Positions 13,201 through 25,763 of a DNA stretch of 64,000 nt are shown here, one piece after another. The position numbers and the translations under genes are program-made. The notes below the pieces were generated by a model, which saw only the letters and a list, made by a program, of their open reading frames with translations, did not search any database and was not told the origin of the DNA. Source of the stretch: Phoronis australis (taxonomy: Eukaryota > Phoronida > Phoronidae); the NCBI GenBank assembly GCA_002633005.1, contig NMRA01000336.1, positions 146,601 to 210,600 on the forward strand. The letters are read 5' to 3'. The stretch's first letter is position 1. Every line of letters begins with the position of its first letter.

Positions 13201-14339
13201 ACTGGGTAACCTTAAATCGGGGACCAATTGAAATGAAACTCGGCCAGTATAATCATTAGATGCCTTTTTAGTCGTACGCGTAGCGCTTGCGACGATGACG
13301 CTCTGCTCGAACGTCATATTCTAATGAATCCGAAAGACACCCTTCAGTTGGTACTGGTCTACGTATAGGCGGATCCAGGGGTTCAAGGGGTCCGGACCCC
13401 TTTTTTCCTTTGATTTTAGTGATATCAAATCTATAATTTTCAAACTGTTGACCTAGGCCCTCCTTTTAGAAATCCTTGATCCGACACTCCCCCCCCCTTT
13501 AAAAACTCTTGGTCCCCCCTGTTACGTTTGATCTTGTGTAGTCCTAAAATTTAATATTGAAAACAATCTGTTCTCGCTCTGAAACTACGTCGTAAATGCA
13601 CAGCATCATTCAGTTGCACCTATATCGTACAATTCTGCCATATTTAATAGTATTAAACTGAGGTCTGACCAAGTCTAACGTTAAATCTGGTTTAAGATCT
13701 TAATACAGGTCTAAGCAATATATACCACGTTAGTGAAATGAAAACTGACAGACTAGGTATAAAATTGAGTTAAACCAGGTTTTACTATTCCACTGGTCCA
13801 AAAGTTAAACCACCTTTCTGAAATGCAGATTATCTTTAAACCTGGTCTAAGTCCAGTTTAAACCAGGTTTACCTTTAAACCATCTTTATGAAATCGGCTG
13901 TAGGTGTTTCAAGCCTTAGACCATAGAATTCTAGCTTGGAATGCCAACTCAGTTCTCGCGGCCGCTAAGGCTGCGCGAGCATGCTTGAGAATTGTTCGTA
14001 TTCGTTGTTCCGGTGCTATCCAATTTATTGTCCTTAAAACTTTTCGCAGCTCTATCGTTTTTTTTTCAACCGAATTGTGTAAGAAGAATTTAAACCAGCT
14101 TGACATGTTTTGGCGTAAGAGCCATATCATTAGACAATCCTTTGTCAGTTCTTTATGATTATACCAGAAGCAAAACACAAATAATTGAAAGGAGAATGCC
14201 ATCCGATTTAATTAGTCTTTTTACCGTCTTAATCGGTCTATATCATCCAAATCACCTCATATACGGTAGATCTTACCTCGACGAGAGGTGTCGCGGTAAC
14301 CTGTGAGGAAGGTGAGAAACGACGCAGCGATATCAGTGG

Positions 14340-14580
14340 GTCTTCTGCAGAGTGATTGCCGCTAAGGTGTGGTGTATCGTTCCCGCTTGTGCGAACTATG
14401 AAGCTGCGAGAAAAGAGGAAAAAATCGGGGTTTTTTCCGATTTCCTCGAGAGCCCGCAAAGCTTCGTAAGTGGCTCGCGGTAGTGAAGAATGAAAAGTAC
14501 TTCGTTAATACCAAGTGTGAGGCCGTGAAACCTCTCCGTGTCTGTCCGCGGTCTGTATTTCGTCGAATCTCCGGGCTGTT
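14340..14580 (+). pseudogene. THAP-domain remnant in copy A
   Basis: The plus strand reads a zinc-finger start CIVPACANYEAARKEEKIG, followed after a frame change by RKWLAVVKNEKYFVNTKCE and LRVCPRSVF. This spacing (paired Cys, aromatic-Pro region, Trp, then Cys near a Phe) fits the DNA-binding THAP domain found at the N-terminus of P, Kolobok and related transposases. The reading frame is broken at least once and the catalytic part is absent. The equivalent region in copy B (34905-35110) is also degraded but keeps MWLAVVKNERY. The THAP call rests on motif recognition only. Confidence 0.5.
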
Positions 14581-14626
14581 GGTCAGTTTTTTATTGTGGA
14601 GAATTGTGGTTAGCCATGAAAAACAA

Positions 14627-15150
14627 TTAATTAAAGGCGTGAGAACATAACGTTTTATATAACCTGTTTGAAGATTGACTCGTTCGTGAGGCTTCTGTTT
14701 GTTCCTCTGGGTGTACAAGATTTTCCCGGTTCTTTTTCTCGGCCTTACAAAACGTCGTGAGCACACCTATGTTTAGATGCTGTGCAAAATCAGAATGGTC
14801 CATGATACACATTTGCGTTTCTCCAAGAAGGCGTTTCACTTGCGGAATTTCGTGGCAGAAACGCAAGCGTCAGTCGTTTCCATTATTATGCAGTTAGCTC
14901 ACTGAAACCATGACAGTTAAGCCATTCAAACGGTTTTCGGAACCATCCATATGTTCCGTTGCCACTGTGCACGTTCACAAAGCCTTATTTCTTGATCAGT
15001 GCATTCCGGTTCGAACTGATAGCCTGTGAAACCTAACAATCGTCCTGTGAAGTCTTCGTCGTATGAGCACTCGGCGGGATTGCGAGTTGCCACGTTGACG
15101 TTTGTTATTGTGCGTTCTGTTTCAAAATGAATTATTCTCACCCTAACCAA
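14627..15150 (-). pseudogene. P2X7-tail-like (Zn domain) ORF remnant in copy A
   Basis: On the minus strand, 15150-14926 encodes GFTGYQFEPECTDQEIR and 14866-14627 encodes CHEIPQVKRLLGE, then CIMDHSDFAQHLNIGVL. These resemble the YQFEPE-type N-terminus and the CCxEI...CI..H..F..V.LN..VL block of the zinc-binding domain shared by the P2X7 receptor tail and many transposon-associated P2X7-like proteins. Several Cys positions are missing and the segments are in separate frames, so it is a pseudogene. It is convergent with the THAP remnant. Copy B keeps GFTGYQFEPEYIDQEILERC near 35240-35180. Confidence 0.45.
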
Positions 15151-15950
15151 TGCTCAATGTATGAAACAAACGAAGTTTTTCTCATTAGATACAATTTGTA
15201 ACGCCTTGGAGTGTTCGTGAGTGCAAATGTGTTGAGGTGCCAGCAATGAATGAATCACTGCGTTACCGGCTTCAGATGCAATAAACTACTTGACCGGGCA
15301 TCGAGGCCGTGTGAGCGAATGCTAATTCAGTGTTTGCTGACACAAAGCTGTTGTGAAACAATAACGCGATTTTATGTCCTTTGGTCAGATGTTAGGGAAA
15401 TCTTTAGTTAGCTATTCATATACACCTGACTTCGCGGCCCCCGACGAGCTAGTAAGTAGATTTGTAGTTTTGCGGCTAATTCACCAAAACAATCACCTGC
15501 ACATCTTTTCTTTAGCTCACTAGTATAGTCTTTTCGTGACTGGAAGTTTAGTTTCCAACTCTGGTTGGTTTATGTTCGTGATGTCTTCATTCCTGATCGG
15601 GTTCCGAGCCACTGGCCGGGATAGCAAGCTTTCTGTGTGTTTAGAATTGAAAAAAATCGCAAGTTTAAAATTAAAACACCCAGCTGAGTTCTCCTGCCTG
15701 TATTTCACGGACGAATGATTTGAATTTATCACCGAACAGACGCCAAACTCCTGAGACCGACCTTGGTGAATCGGCCTACCGAACTTTGTAGGCTACTGCA
15801 CGTTCAAATACCAAAACATGCGTAACATCGAAATAAAATAACACGTTTGTTCAATAACTCGATATCTTTGTAAGGGTTTTACATCGAATTTTGATGATTT
15901 ATTGGTGTAAAACGATGAATTAAAGCGATAAGCTGACACCAGTACGGTAA

Positions 15951-18298
15951 AGTCGCGTGATTTTCGGACACTGAAAATTAATTCCAATAGAAAAAATTCA
16001 TTCTTGGACGAATCTCGCGAAATATCATTTTGTGGTGTCCGAATTTGGCGGACCTCCAAATTTGGGTTTCCGCTAGTGTCCGAATTTCGTGGGTGTACAT
16101 TATTTCGATGAGCGGTCGTAGTATCAACATTGCTGGCTCAGTCATTCGATAGCAGTACAATTGCAGGTAAATGAGACTCAAATGGTCTGAGCGATTAATT
16201 TTTGAAAATCTGCCTTTCCCAATAAGAAACGTGCGCCGTCGACGCACTAAGACCGTTCCCAACTAGTGTTGGTTCTTCTTTTCAAAGATGTGCTTTCTCA
16301 ATATGAAATATTCGGCTTGCATTGCCGATGCTCAAAAACCGTTCTCGGNNNNNNNNNNNNNNNNNNNNNNNNNNNNNNNNNNNNNNNNNNNNNNNNNNNN
16401 NNNNNNNNNNNNNNNNNNNNNNNNNNNNNNNNNNNNNNNNNNNNNNNNNNNNNNNNNNNNNNNNNNNNNNNNNNNNNNNNNNNNNNNNNNNNNNNNNNNN
16501 NNNNNNNNNNNNNNNNNNNNNNNNNNNNNNNNNNNNNNNNNNNNNNNNNNNNNNNNNNNNNNNNNNNNNNNNNNNNNNNNNNNNNNNNNNNNNNNNNNNN
16601 NNNNNNNNNNNNNNNNNNNNNNNNNNNNNNNNNNNNNNNNNNNNNNNNNNNNNNNNNNNNNNNNNNNNNNNNNNNNNNNNNNNNNNNNNNNNNNNNNNNN
16701 NNNNNNNNNNNNNNNNNNNNNNNNNNNNNNNNNNNNNNNNNNNNNNNNNNNNNNNNNNNNNNNNNNNNNNNNNNNNNNNNNNNNNNNNNNNNNNNNNNNN
16801 NNNNNNNNNNNNNNNNNNNNNNNNNNNNNNNNNNNNNNNNNNNNNNNNNNNNNNNNNNNNNNNNNNNNNNNNNNNNNNNNNNNNNNNNNNNNNNNNNNNN
16901 NNNNNNNNNNNNNNNNNNNNNNNNNNNNNNNNNNNNNNNNNNNNNNNNNNNNNNNNNNNNNNNTCCTGTGGAAAGTAGATATGGAACTCCGGGTCGGAAA
17001 CACCTATCAGGTTCCAAGCCCGTTGCATCGGACTCCAGGTCCTGTATTCTTGTTAGCCTACCCCTAGGACCACACGAAGCAACGACTACCAAATCTGATT
17101 CAACTGACTTGTCATTTTTAGAAATGATTGGTGGAGGATTTTCTTAGTCGCCACAGACAGAGAGTACCACAGGGTCCCGGTGTCCTTGTCGGGATTCAAC
17201 TTAATCTCGGGACACCATGGAGTTCCAGGTGTTGTACCTCAGACGGTACAGGGTCTGAATTAACAAGACCACCAGTGGATGAGCAGGCAAAATTGGGTCG
17301 CCGCAAGTTAAATCTTTTTTAGGTTTACATCTGGGGTAAAGCTCGTAACGCTAGAACTTCGCTAAAAAGCAAGAATTCATGAAAAGACGTGATGTTTTGT
17401 GTTTTTTAATTGAAAGCGTGATTTTGGCTAGATTTTTGCATTTCCCAAGACAGCTACTGAATTCTACCCTAGTCTGCTACCAGGGGCGCAAGGGTGAGAA
17501 TCTCACGAACACGCTAGACTGAAGACGTCAAGACGTATGGTGAGGCATTGCAAACGAAGCACACGATCACACTATCTTCTTTAGCGAGACTCTTGCATCT
17601 GCGATGCTTATCAGAGAGCAAGAGACAATTTGTAAGGGTAGTGAAACGTGGTTACGTGGATGTACATTAGTTTTTGATATGTGTTATAGCACACGGGCAC
17701 TATTACACAACATAGGACAGGGATGCAATGTCTCTGTAGAAATTGCGTGTGCGCCGCGCCCCTTTCTGAGTGCTGGGCGTTGCGCTATGTTACTAAAATA
17801 AAAACGTTTCGTAAACACGCAAGTTGATGTCAGGCGTGCAAGTTCAATGTCACAGTCGGAAGTCGAACAGCACGGCCTAATTAAACCAGAGCACATGTTA
17901 CGCTACAACGAAAAGTTGCAGCCTTCGGTGTATTTCCTATTTGTATTTTCATCAGAAATTTTCGTCATGCGGAACTCGGTGATTCTTTTCATAGCTAAAG
18001 CGCCAAACACAAGCTAAACGCAAGACAATCGAGTAACGGTCGTGACATCGTCAGGACAAGGTAAAAATTACAAACCCGTTATACCGATTCTCAGACTCAA
18101 GCCGTATACAGTAGTAATCATCCGTTGAACGCCTTAGTGACACGGGAGTTGCGTCGATCCCAAATTACCGTTTCTAAAAAATTTTCTTGTTTCTTGTCCG
18201 AAAGTCGTGGGTCAAAAATCCGACGTTTACGACATTGTCCGAAATTTGAGGATCGTTGAAAAACATTTTTTGACCTTGTACGAATTTCGTGGACTACG
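15951..18298. mobile_element. 2.3 kb insertion in copy A, contains the gap
   Basis: Alignment with copy B (GACACCACTAACCCGTGTTG near 39285) shows extra sequence here. The insert is bordered by TAA on both sides (15948-15950, 18299-18301), a possible 3-bp target duplication. Both ends carry repeated copies of a motif close to GTCCGAAATTCGTGG: near 16038 and 16078 at the left, and near 18207, 18238 and 18277 at the right. Subterminal repeated motifs are typical transposase-binding arrangements. The interior is partly unknown. Confidence 0.5.
16349..16963. other. Assembly gap (615 N)
   Basis: Continuous N run inside the insertion in Kolobok-like copy A. Open frames running through it are artefacts. 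Confidence 0.98.
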
Positions 18299-19251
18299 TA
18301 AGCGTGTTGTGAACTGCTGAACAGACTGCACTCGAACCTCTCACGTCATTGTGTTGATGCCGTGCATCATTATTGTCATCTCTGGTCATTGTTTCTTGTG
18401 TTTCATTTATTTATCTCAGTTTATTTTCTTTATAGATATCAGTACATCTTTCGCCGCGGTGATTGGGTTTCTTTTATTAAGCTTTTTCATTACAGTGGTT
18501 ACAATAGCATTTGCATAGATGAATAGTAGCTAGAACTGCTGGCTATTACGTATTGGCCTCTGCATGCAAGTTACGCGGGCTTTTGGCGATTGCTCTCTCA
18601 CATGTATAGCGGCATTCGTTGACAAGATCTGTAACGCGAACCATGTATTCTCCTCCGATGCTGGAATTTTTAGACTGAGCACTGACTGTCTGCCAAACTG
18701 TTGTAAGTACTGACATAGCATGCTGTGCTCGTGTGTACTACTAGTTGAGATTAGAGCGTACTATATAGTTGTTGTTTAATAGTTTCATTCAGCTGCTTGT
18801 TTGGCGTATATGTTTCGCGGCACCCGGTTCATGGGATAGTTACTGGTCGCAGTTAGGCAGTTGTTTGTGTATGGTAATTAAAAGGGTGTCCAGTACGTAT
18901 TGCAAACGTTCCAGCACGTACAGTTACTTGCAGCAACCACACTCGCCAGCCTTGCACTACACTCCCATCAAACACACACTATGATAGTATCATAGGCCGT
19001 TGGGGGGAAAGTGTCGCCGGAAAAATACGAGCGTAATTGGGCACATTACGCCGTTATTTATGCCGTTAATTACACCGTAAAATTACGAGCGTAATTTAAT
19101 TATTTAGTTTAAACTCTTGGCCAATGACGTTGGGTTTTACAATCCACGATCGCTTATAGAAATACTTATTTACTGACGGATTTCATGTCTATGATACGAG
19201 CGCTGAATCATGGCGGATCAAATCGCTGCTGCCAACATGTCAGCGATTGTG

Positions 19252-20443
19252 CTAGGCAATGACTATCGCCTCTGTTGGCCCGAACCAGAGGCGATGCAGC
19301 TCCTATAGACGCTCTGTACGCCGGAAGCTTTTCGGCGAATTATGCCTCGCACCGACTAAACTATCAAAGTCACGTTGTTATAAATACCTTTTGCGCATAG
19401 AGGAACACCTTAGGAGGTTGTCGATGTGTTTAATTCCTTCCAACTCGAACAAATACTCCCGTTATGAAACTTTTTTTTCGAGCAGTCCATATTTCAGTTC
19501 CCAAAATCGTGAAATCACCATTTTTATACTGCGCACGCTCCAATTTTTACCGCGCTCGCTAGGTGATGTGACTTCATGACCTCAATCTTTAAATAGGCCA
19601 AAGGTGAGCCATTGCGGTGTTGTCAGTCAAATGTTCGTTTCCAAAATGCCACCACTTATACTTGTCTTTAATTGGCGTTACTTGAAACTGATTGTATTTC
19701 AATGAATTATTGTTTGTATTTGATAAAGATAAATGCTGTTGATATGACATTTAATAGTTTTTGTGCACATATTTGACATTTTAATGTTTAACAACACGGC
19801 AAATGCACGGCTGGTTCCCGGCAGCACGTACGCAAAGGGCGGGAACTTCAGCTTTCAAAGTTCGCCGGTAGGACCGCGACTTCTGACCTTCGGCCTGGTT
19901 AAAAAAATGAAAATGTTGATTTCACGATTTTGGGAACTGAAATAGGGACTGCTCGAAAAAAAGTTTCATAACGGGAGTATTTGTTCGAGTTGGAAGTGTT
20001 GTAATCGTCAACATCATTCGTCCTTTATCTTTCTGTGGTGTCTTGAGATTTGTCAGTTTTATGGTTCCCCGGATGCTTGTTTTATTTAAACTGCTGGCGG
20101 GAACCCTGCTGGCAGTCTTTCAGCAAGCAATCAGGATGTCAGGGATGGGCACCTGGATTGGGTTTTACCTGAAGCTTGAATAGCTGTGTTTTAACTGGTG
20201 AGTACTTCTAGAGGCCTAGCTAGTGAACCTGCAGTAATACAACAGAAGGAATTAAACACATTGACAACCTCCTAAGGTGTTCCTCTATGCGCAAAAGGTA
20301 TTTATAACAACGTGACTTTGACGGGTTTAGTCGGTGCGAGGCATAACTTCGCCGAATATTAAAGCTTCCGGCGTACAGAGCGCCTTTTGGAGCTGCATTG
20401 CCTCTGGTTCGGGCCAATAGAGGCGATGGTCATTGCCTACGAG
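19252..20443. mobile_element. Foldback element with long inverted arms
   Basis: The left arm (about 19252-19530) and the right arm (about 19905-20443) are inverted copies. Both contain GGCCCGAACCAGAGGC, CTCTGTACGCCGGAAGCTTT, a GCGCATAGAGGAACACCTTA block and CATAACGGGAGTATTTGTTC. The arms differ by several small indels. The right arm is split by a separate 248-bp insertion (19997-20244). Part of each arm shares an open frame (CYKYLLRIEEHLRRLSMCL), but nothing recognisable. Confidence 0.75.
19997..20244. mobile_element. 248-bp nested insertion with GAAG TSD
   Basis: The uninterrupted left arm reads GTTGGAAGGAATT when inverted. In the right arm the same sequence is split, with GAAG on both sides (19993-19996 and 20245-20248). 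The insert starts TGTTGTA and ends TACAACA, a short inverted terminus. This gives a dated nested insertion with a 4-bp duplication. Confidence 0.75.
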
Positions 20444-20996
20444 CTGCCAAGCAACACTGAGTCGGGTAGTAGGTCATCACCGATGTAATTTTAGTAAAGC
20501 CCCCTCAGCCCCCCTGTGGTGCATCGCCTATAGACCGTTTGCGGCGTAGCCTGAAAAAAGTGGGGGCAAAAGCCCCGAGCCGCCTATGCCTATGGTGCGC
20601 CGCCCAAGTGATGGAACAGGAATCGAAATCACAACCGTACCTGAAATAAATTTCTACCTGTGCTGACATGTAGACTGTGATGTAAGATTGACAATGTCGT
20701 ATCGTTTCGTGAAGAAAATGGGTACCTGTATCGAATTTTCCAGTTGTGTCCTGATACCGATTTCTTCGAAAAATTCTCTTTGGGCCTTTATTCAGGAATC
20801 ACCGGTACTATCTCGCGTCACTTTCACTACGCGCTCTTTTTTAAATCTAGTTCCTACTTCCACGTACCGCCGAAATCATTATTACTGCTGATCAGATATG
20901 GAGCCTCATGAGAGATGTAAGAAAAGAGTCACGGTGAGTTGATTTTTAATCTTTGCACCATTGTTTTAGTTTCCACCGAATTACATGGTTAAACTA

Positions 20997-21637
20997 TAGT
21001 CGGGATACCTATACCGTCGTTATAGGCTCCAATGGTCGTCCGCCATCTTCGTGCAGCGCAGCCACGCGGGACATAGCGTTCCAATCTGGAGTGCTCGTCT
21101 GCACGTGAGGTACTAACAAATAAATCCAAAATGCCTGAGCCAAATATTTCAACGTAAATGTTGGGCTCAGTACTGTGTTTTGCAATAAAAAACAAGTGGA
21201 CAATATTTTGATGACGAATGCGAAATTGTTAAGCACCCAACGTGTTGCATTTGTCTGCTGCGTTTTTCCTTTGTGGGCCTAACAGGTGTCGGTTAGTGCC
21301 TGGGACGAATAGATACATTGCATAAACAATCCCTGTGTTGTTTTTTGTTCCGTCTGAACAACTTAAAACACTTAATTTCGAAAATATATTCTGAAAATGA
21401 ACAAAAAAGTGCATTAGTAAAATCTACAAGTTTTTAAGTGGTCTCAAAAAAACAGTCGGTAAATGCACCAATTTTCGTCTCAGTTCTCCCATGCGTGTTT
21501 CTTCCGAAATGTTAGTACCTAACTTGCAGACGCGCGAGCACTCTAGATTGGAACGCTAAGTCCCGCGTGGCTGCGCTGCACGCGAAAGAAGATGGCGGAC
21601 GACCATTGGCGCCTGACGACGATAGGCATCTGGACTA
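20997..21637. mobile_element. TIR element with ~125-bp arms and TA TSD
   Basis: The left arm 20997-21120 and right arm 21510-21637 are imperfect inverted copies sharing CCAATGGTCGTCCGCCATCTT, GCGCAGCCACGCGGGAC and GGTACTAAC. TA lies immediately outside each end (20995-20996, 21638-21639), compatible with a Tc1/mariner-type duplication. The centre of about 390 bp has no transposase. Confidence 0.7.
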
Positions 21638-21889
21638 TATTATTGTATTAAAGCTTGACATCATTTTCATTAGAAAATTGTTCCATAACTGCAGGGATTT
21701 AGAATCATAAATATCACACGAGCACGAACCATCTGCGAACCTGTCCTATGTTTAGTAGTACGAGCCATATATCGTGCATACGAACCCAAAAAATCGCGCA
21801 TACAACTACAAGCAAAAATTATGCACAATGATGGCCGGGTAAAGTCGAGTATTGAAAATGGCTGCCGGTGGAACAGGGCCTGTGTTCAG

Positions 21890-22135
21890 TACACTAGGAC
21901 CTACGCCGTAACATCATGTATTCTCATGGAAAATACACGGCAGTTTCTCACGAAATCTCTCGAAGTCTTGCTTTTTAGCGAGGTCTCAGTGTTACTGAAC
22001 GGGAGCCAGTATTCACTTAGTAACGGCCAATTTTCAGTTATTCAGTGAAAGCTGTTAACCGGCTGCCATTTTGAAGAGAAACCTGGCTCCTGTTCAGTAA
22101 CGCTAGGACCTTGCTAAAAAGCAAGACTTCACGTG
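21890..22135. repeat. Palindromic repeat, GTCTTGCTTTTTAGC family
   Basis: GAAGTCTTGCTTTTTAGCGAGG (near 21960) is mirrored by CCTTGCTAAAAAGCAAGACTTC (near 22108), with further inverted similarity through GTTACTGAACGGGAGCCAG. The same motif recurs near 17355-17375 and 26960-26990, so this is a dispersed family lying on both sides of the 3 kb palindrome. Confidence 0.6.
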
Positions 22136-22249
22136 TATTTTTAAGAAGAACACGTGACTTTGATTAGGTTTTAGCAAGCGTATAGGTACTAGCGTCTACC
22201 CATACCAAAAGACCATGTTTGCCGCAAGCTTGCAACAAACATGAAGCTT

Positions 22250-25200
22250 GCGACAAACAATTTTGTTTGCAGCAAACCAGCCACAAAGTTTGCAAGAGTT
22301 TGCCGCTACTCACAACTCAGCCGCACACATTGCTGCAACCTTGCTGCAAACACTGAAGGTTGCAGGGATGTTGCGGCAAACTTGGTGATTGAAAAAGTGT
22401 TTGCGGGAATTAGTTGCAGGAAACTTTATTGTTAAAAAGTGTTCTCAGGAATAGGTGAAAAAGTGCTTGCACGAAATTTGCAGTAAACTTCAATGTTTGA
22501 AGTGTTAACATTAAGATTGTGACAATGTTAGGAATTGTGAAATTGTTTTTTATTTTCTAAATTTCAAAGAAACCTCAAATCCCAGAACCTAAGCAGAGCA
22601 GTTACTTATTTTAGATACTAACTTACCTAAATGTGACCTACTGTTGGGTAAGTTACATTCAACAGCAAATGCTCAAAGATGACCAAATGCGACTTAAAAC
22701 ACGAGAGAATATAACTGCATCTGTATGTACTTGGTTTTTTATTCAGTCACTATACTTAACAAGTTTTCAACTTTCATACTGCTATCAAAGTCAGTACAGC
22801 AAAATATTAAATGCAATTGCTATAAAACAACAAAGGCAGCATTACCTGCATGTTGTGTAAACAAGCATAATAAATATCAACTGAATACAAACCATACACA
22901 AATATGTGATCCAATTTTACCAAATGTGCAAGTATTAGCATTTAGAGCAATTTGTACTTTTCCAACATTTGAATTTATCTCATAATCAGGTGGTAGTAGC
23001 CACTGTAGCTGCAGTAAAATTTTGTCTATTTCGGACAAAGGTAATTGCCAAAAATTTCTCATTTTGATTTTTCTAGGACCTTTAGTATTGCTGTGAAGAC
23101 CCACAATTTTTCATAATATTGTCTGTCAGCAGCTATAGTACGGACTTAGATATGACTCGGGATTCTTGTGCTACTGCACATTATTTATGAAAAACAAGAA
23201 ATTTAATTTCACTAGTGTCCTTATATTATTGTTTTATGCTTCTAAAGTTATTGTTTATTTTAATCCTACTAGCCCATCTACATGTCGAATTGCTGGGACT
23301 GTTTTCAAGAAATGCCTCTTGGAATACATTAATGTTTAATGCCTCGAGGGCTTGGTTGTCAAGGTTACATGCCTGGGAAGTGACCTATAAGCTTTCATTT
23401 TAACCAAATTCAAACAGTTTTGGTACAGCCTAGACTCTACATGGATAACTGAAGAACTGTATGGATGTGAGTTTTGAATTTAAAATTGTATTTATGTTGA
23501 TGTGATTGTTAAGTAAAATTACTAAGACTTCATATCATTCATGAATCAGTAGTTTTGGTCTTTCAAGGAAGTTGCTTTTCTTACTGATTCAGCCAAATTG
23601 GAGGTTATAATGGTTAGGGAAAAGTACAGCACAGATTTCAATTGAGTTAACTGGGGTTGAGACCAGAATCAACTAGTTTCCAAAACGTTGTCAAAGTTAC
23701 ATGTAACCAGTCCTTCAAAATATTTCACTTAATTGAGACTGTAAAACTTAAATTTGTGTCAATTTTCACATCGCTCTCTGACTGTTTGATTCACTATAGG
23801 AACAACAAATTTTTATTTTGGTTTAATGCATGGTAACTATTGGGCACAAAATAAGATTAGCATATTGTATATTTAACTACATGGTAGATGTTTTAACTCC
23901 CATCACCTTCAGTCATTCGCCAGTTCTCAGTCTGCAGTCAAACTATTGAACACAAGTTCAACTGTCTGTTCATACATGAGCAGAAGAGCAAAAGTTCAAC
24001 ATAAAACGTAATTGAGATTCTAATAAGGCTTATCACAAATGCCTTTTTGTGGCTGATTCATTATGAAAACAACATCCTTTTGTTTGTAAGACCAAAACTA
24101 CTGATTCATGAATGAAGTCTATTAAGTAATTTTACTTAACAATCACATCAACATAAATACAATTTTCAATTCAAAACTCACATCCATACAATTCTTCAGT
24201 TATCCATGTAGAGTCTAGGCTGTACCAAAACCATTTGAATTTGGTTCAAATGAAAGCTTATAGGTCACTTCCCAGGCATGTAACCTTGACAACCACATGA
24301 TAACAGTCTCACCTGATCAACATGTGGCTGGGCTAGCATAATTTAAATAAACAATCAACAGCCCTAGAGGCATTAAACATTAATGTATTCCAAGAGGCAT
24401 TCCTTGAAAACAGTCCTAGCAGTTCAACATGTATGATTAAAATAAACAATAACCCTAGAAGCATAAAACAATAATATAAGGACACTAGTGAAATTAAATT
24501 TCTTATTTTTTCATAAATAATGTGCAGTACCACAAGAATCCTGAGTCATATCCGAGTCCGTACCATAGCTGCTGACAGACAATATTTTGAAAAATTGTAG
24601 GTCTTCACAACAATGCTAAATGTCCTTGAAAAATCAAAATGAGTAATTTTTGGAAATTATTTTTGTCTGAAATAGACAAAATTTTACTGTAGCTACAGTG
24701 GCTGCTACCACCTGATTATGAGATAATTTCAAATGTCGGAAAAGTACAAGTTGAAAACTTGTTAAGTATAGTGACTGAATAAAAAACAAAGTACATATAC
24801 ATGCAGTTATATTCTCTAGTGTTTTTGGTCGCATTTGGTCATCTTTGAGCATTTGCTGTTTTTAACAATGTAACTTATATTTAGGTAATAAGTTATCTAA
24901 AGTAACTGCCCTGCTATAGGTTCTGGGATTTGAGGTTTCTTTGAAATTTAGAAAATAAAAAACAATTTCACAATTTCTAACATTTTCACAATCTTAATGC
25001 TAACACTTTAAACATTGAAGTTTACTGCAAGTTTGGTGCAAGCACTTTTTCACCTATTCCTGAGAACACTTTCCACCAATAAAGTTTTCTGCAACTTTCC
25101 CGCAAACACTTTTTCACCTATAAATTTTCCTGCAACTTTCCCGCAAACACTTTTTCAATCACCAAGTTTGCCGCAACATTCCTGCAAACTTCAGTGTTTG

Positions 25201-25296
25201 CAGCAAGGTTGCGGCAATGTGTGTGGCTGAGTTTCGGGTAGCGGCAAACTCCTGCAAACTTTGCGGCTGGTTTGCTGCAAACAAAATTGTTTGCTG
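22250..25296. mobile_element. 3 kb palindrome with ~1.3 kb arms
   Basis: The left arm (about 22250-23600) and right arm (about 24045-25296) are inverted copies with many small differences. Matching landmarks include AGCAAATGCTCAAAGATGACC, AACCTCAAATCCCAGAACC, GAATGCCTCTTGGAATACATT-type sequence, and ATTCATGAATCAGTAGTTTTGG at the inner ends. The spacer is about 445 bp. The outer ends are rich in TTTGC(A/C)GCAA-type motifs shared with 26460-26840. No coding sequence is convincing. A large foldback transposon or an inverted duplication are both possible. Confidence 0.75.
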
Positions 25297-25578
25297 ATGT
25301 ATCATGAAACCATATTGGGAACCAAAAATAGTAATCGATGAAGTATTCGACAGTTTTCAAGTATTTTAGATGAACATGGGAAAAATAAATATGTTTATAA
25401 TTGTTAAGAGTGATTTTTTTAAGTTGACCAGTAATGAGGTAATTTAAAATAAAATGCTTAAATATGCTCGACATGCTGTTCTAAGCATGCCTTTCCATGT
25501 GAAAAGGCAGATTTCATGGTTTTCTCCACTGGAATTTGACGTATTTTGCGTCATTTTCAATGCTAATAAACATCCCGT

Positions 25579-25612
25579 TGGGCGCATTTCAATGCTCTGT
25601 GTTGCTGTTGTT
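25579..25612 (+). repeat. Solo 3' tail of the CTCF-box element family
   Basis: TTGGGCGCATTTCAATGCTC followed by TGTGTTGCTGTTG matches the tail of the elements ending near 34006 and 39205. None of the internal box repeats precede it, so it is a truncated fragment. Confidence 0.5.
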
Positions 25613-25763
25613 AGTTTAGTCGGGTAAATAACATCATTGTTGCAATTATTATAGATTTTGTCGTGCGTTACGAATAAAACATCTCGGTATATTGTAATTA
25701 AAGCTTGCATACATTCAAGTTAGACACAATTTTGATTGTAATACAAGTATTATTTCTAATTGC

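Larger units (their letters stand above)
11968..13900. mobile_element. TIR element with CAGCCGATTTCATAAAG ends
   Basis: The left end (11968-11984) reads CAGCCGATTTCATAAAG and the right end (13884-13900) is its exact reverse complement. Further inward both sides are rich in variants of GGTGGTTTAA and ACCAGGTTTAAA, giving an imperfect inverted terminal region of over 100 bp. I could not identify a target duplication. It contains at least one nested MITE (12093-12495) and a fragment near 13040-13200. No transposase is evident. Confidence 0.65.
14190..18380 (+). mobile_element. Kolobok-like DNA transposon, copy A (decayed)
   Basis: Starts with AGGAGAATGCCATCCGATTT, matching the left end of copy B at 34747. 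Similarity to B resumes through 14915-15945 and 18302-18380. Copy B has TTAA duplications, the hallmark of Kolobok/T2 elements; here the flank reads TTGA, a degenerate form. The element is split by a 2.3 kb insertion (15951-18298) and its right terminus is not recognisable. A THAP-like remnant on + and a P2X7-tail-like remnant on - are described separately. Confidence 0.6.

Noticed and set aside
16266-17147. Long open frames across 16.3-17.1 kb in several frames
   Set aside because: They are open only because they cross the 615-base N gap.
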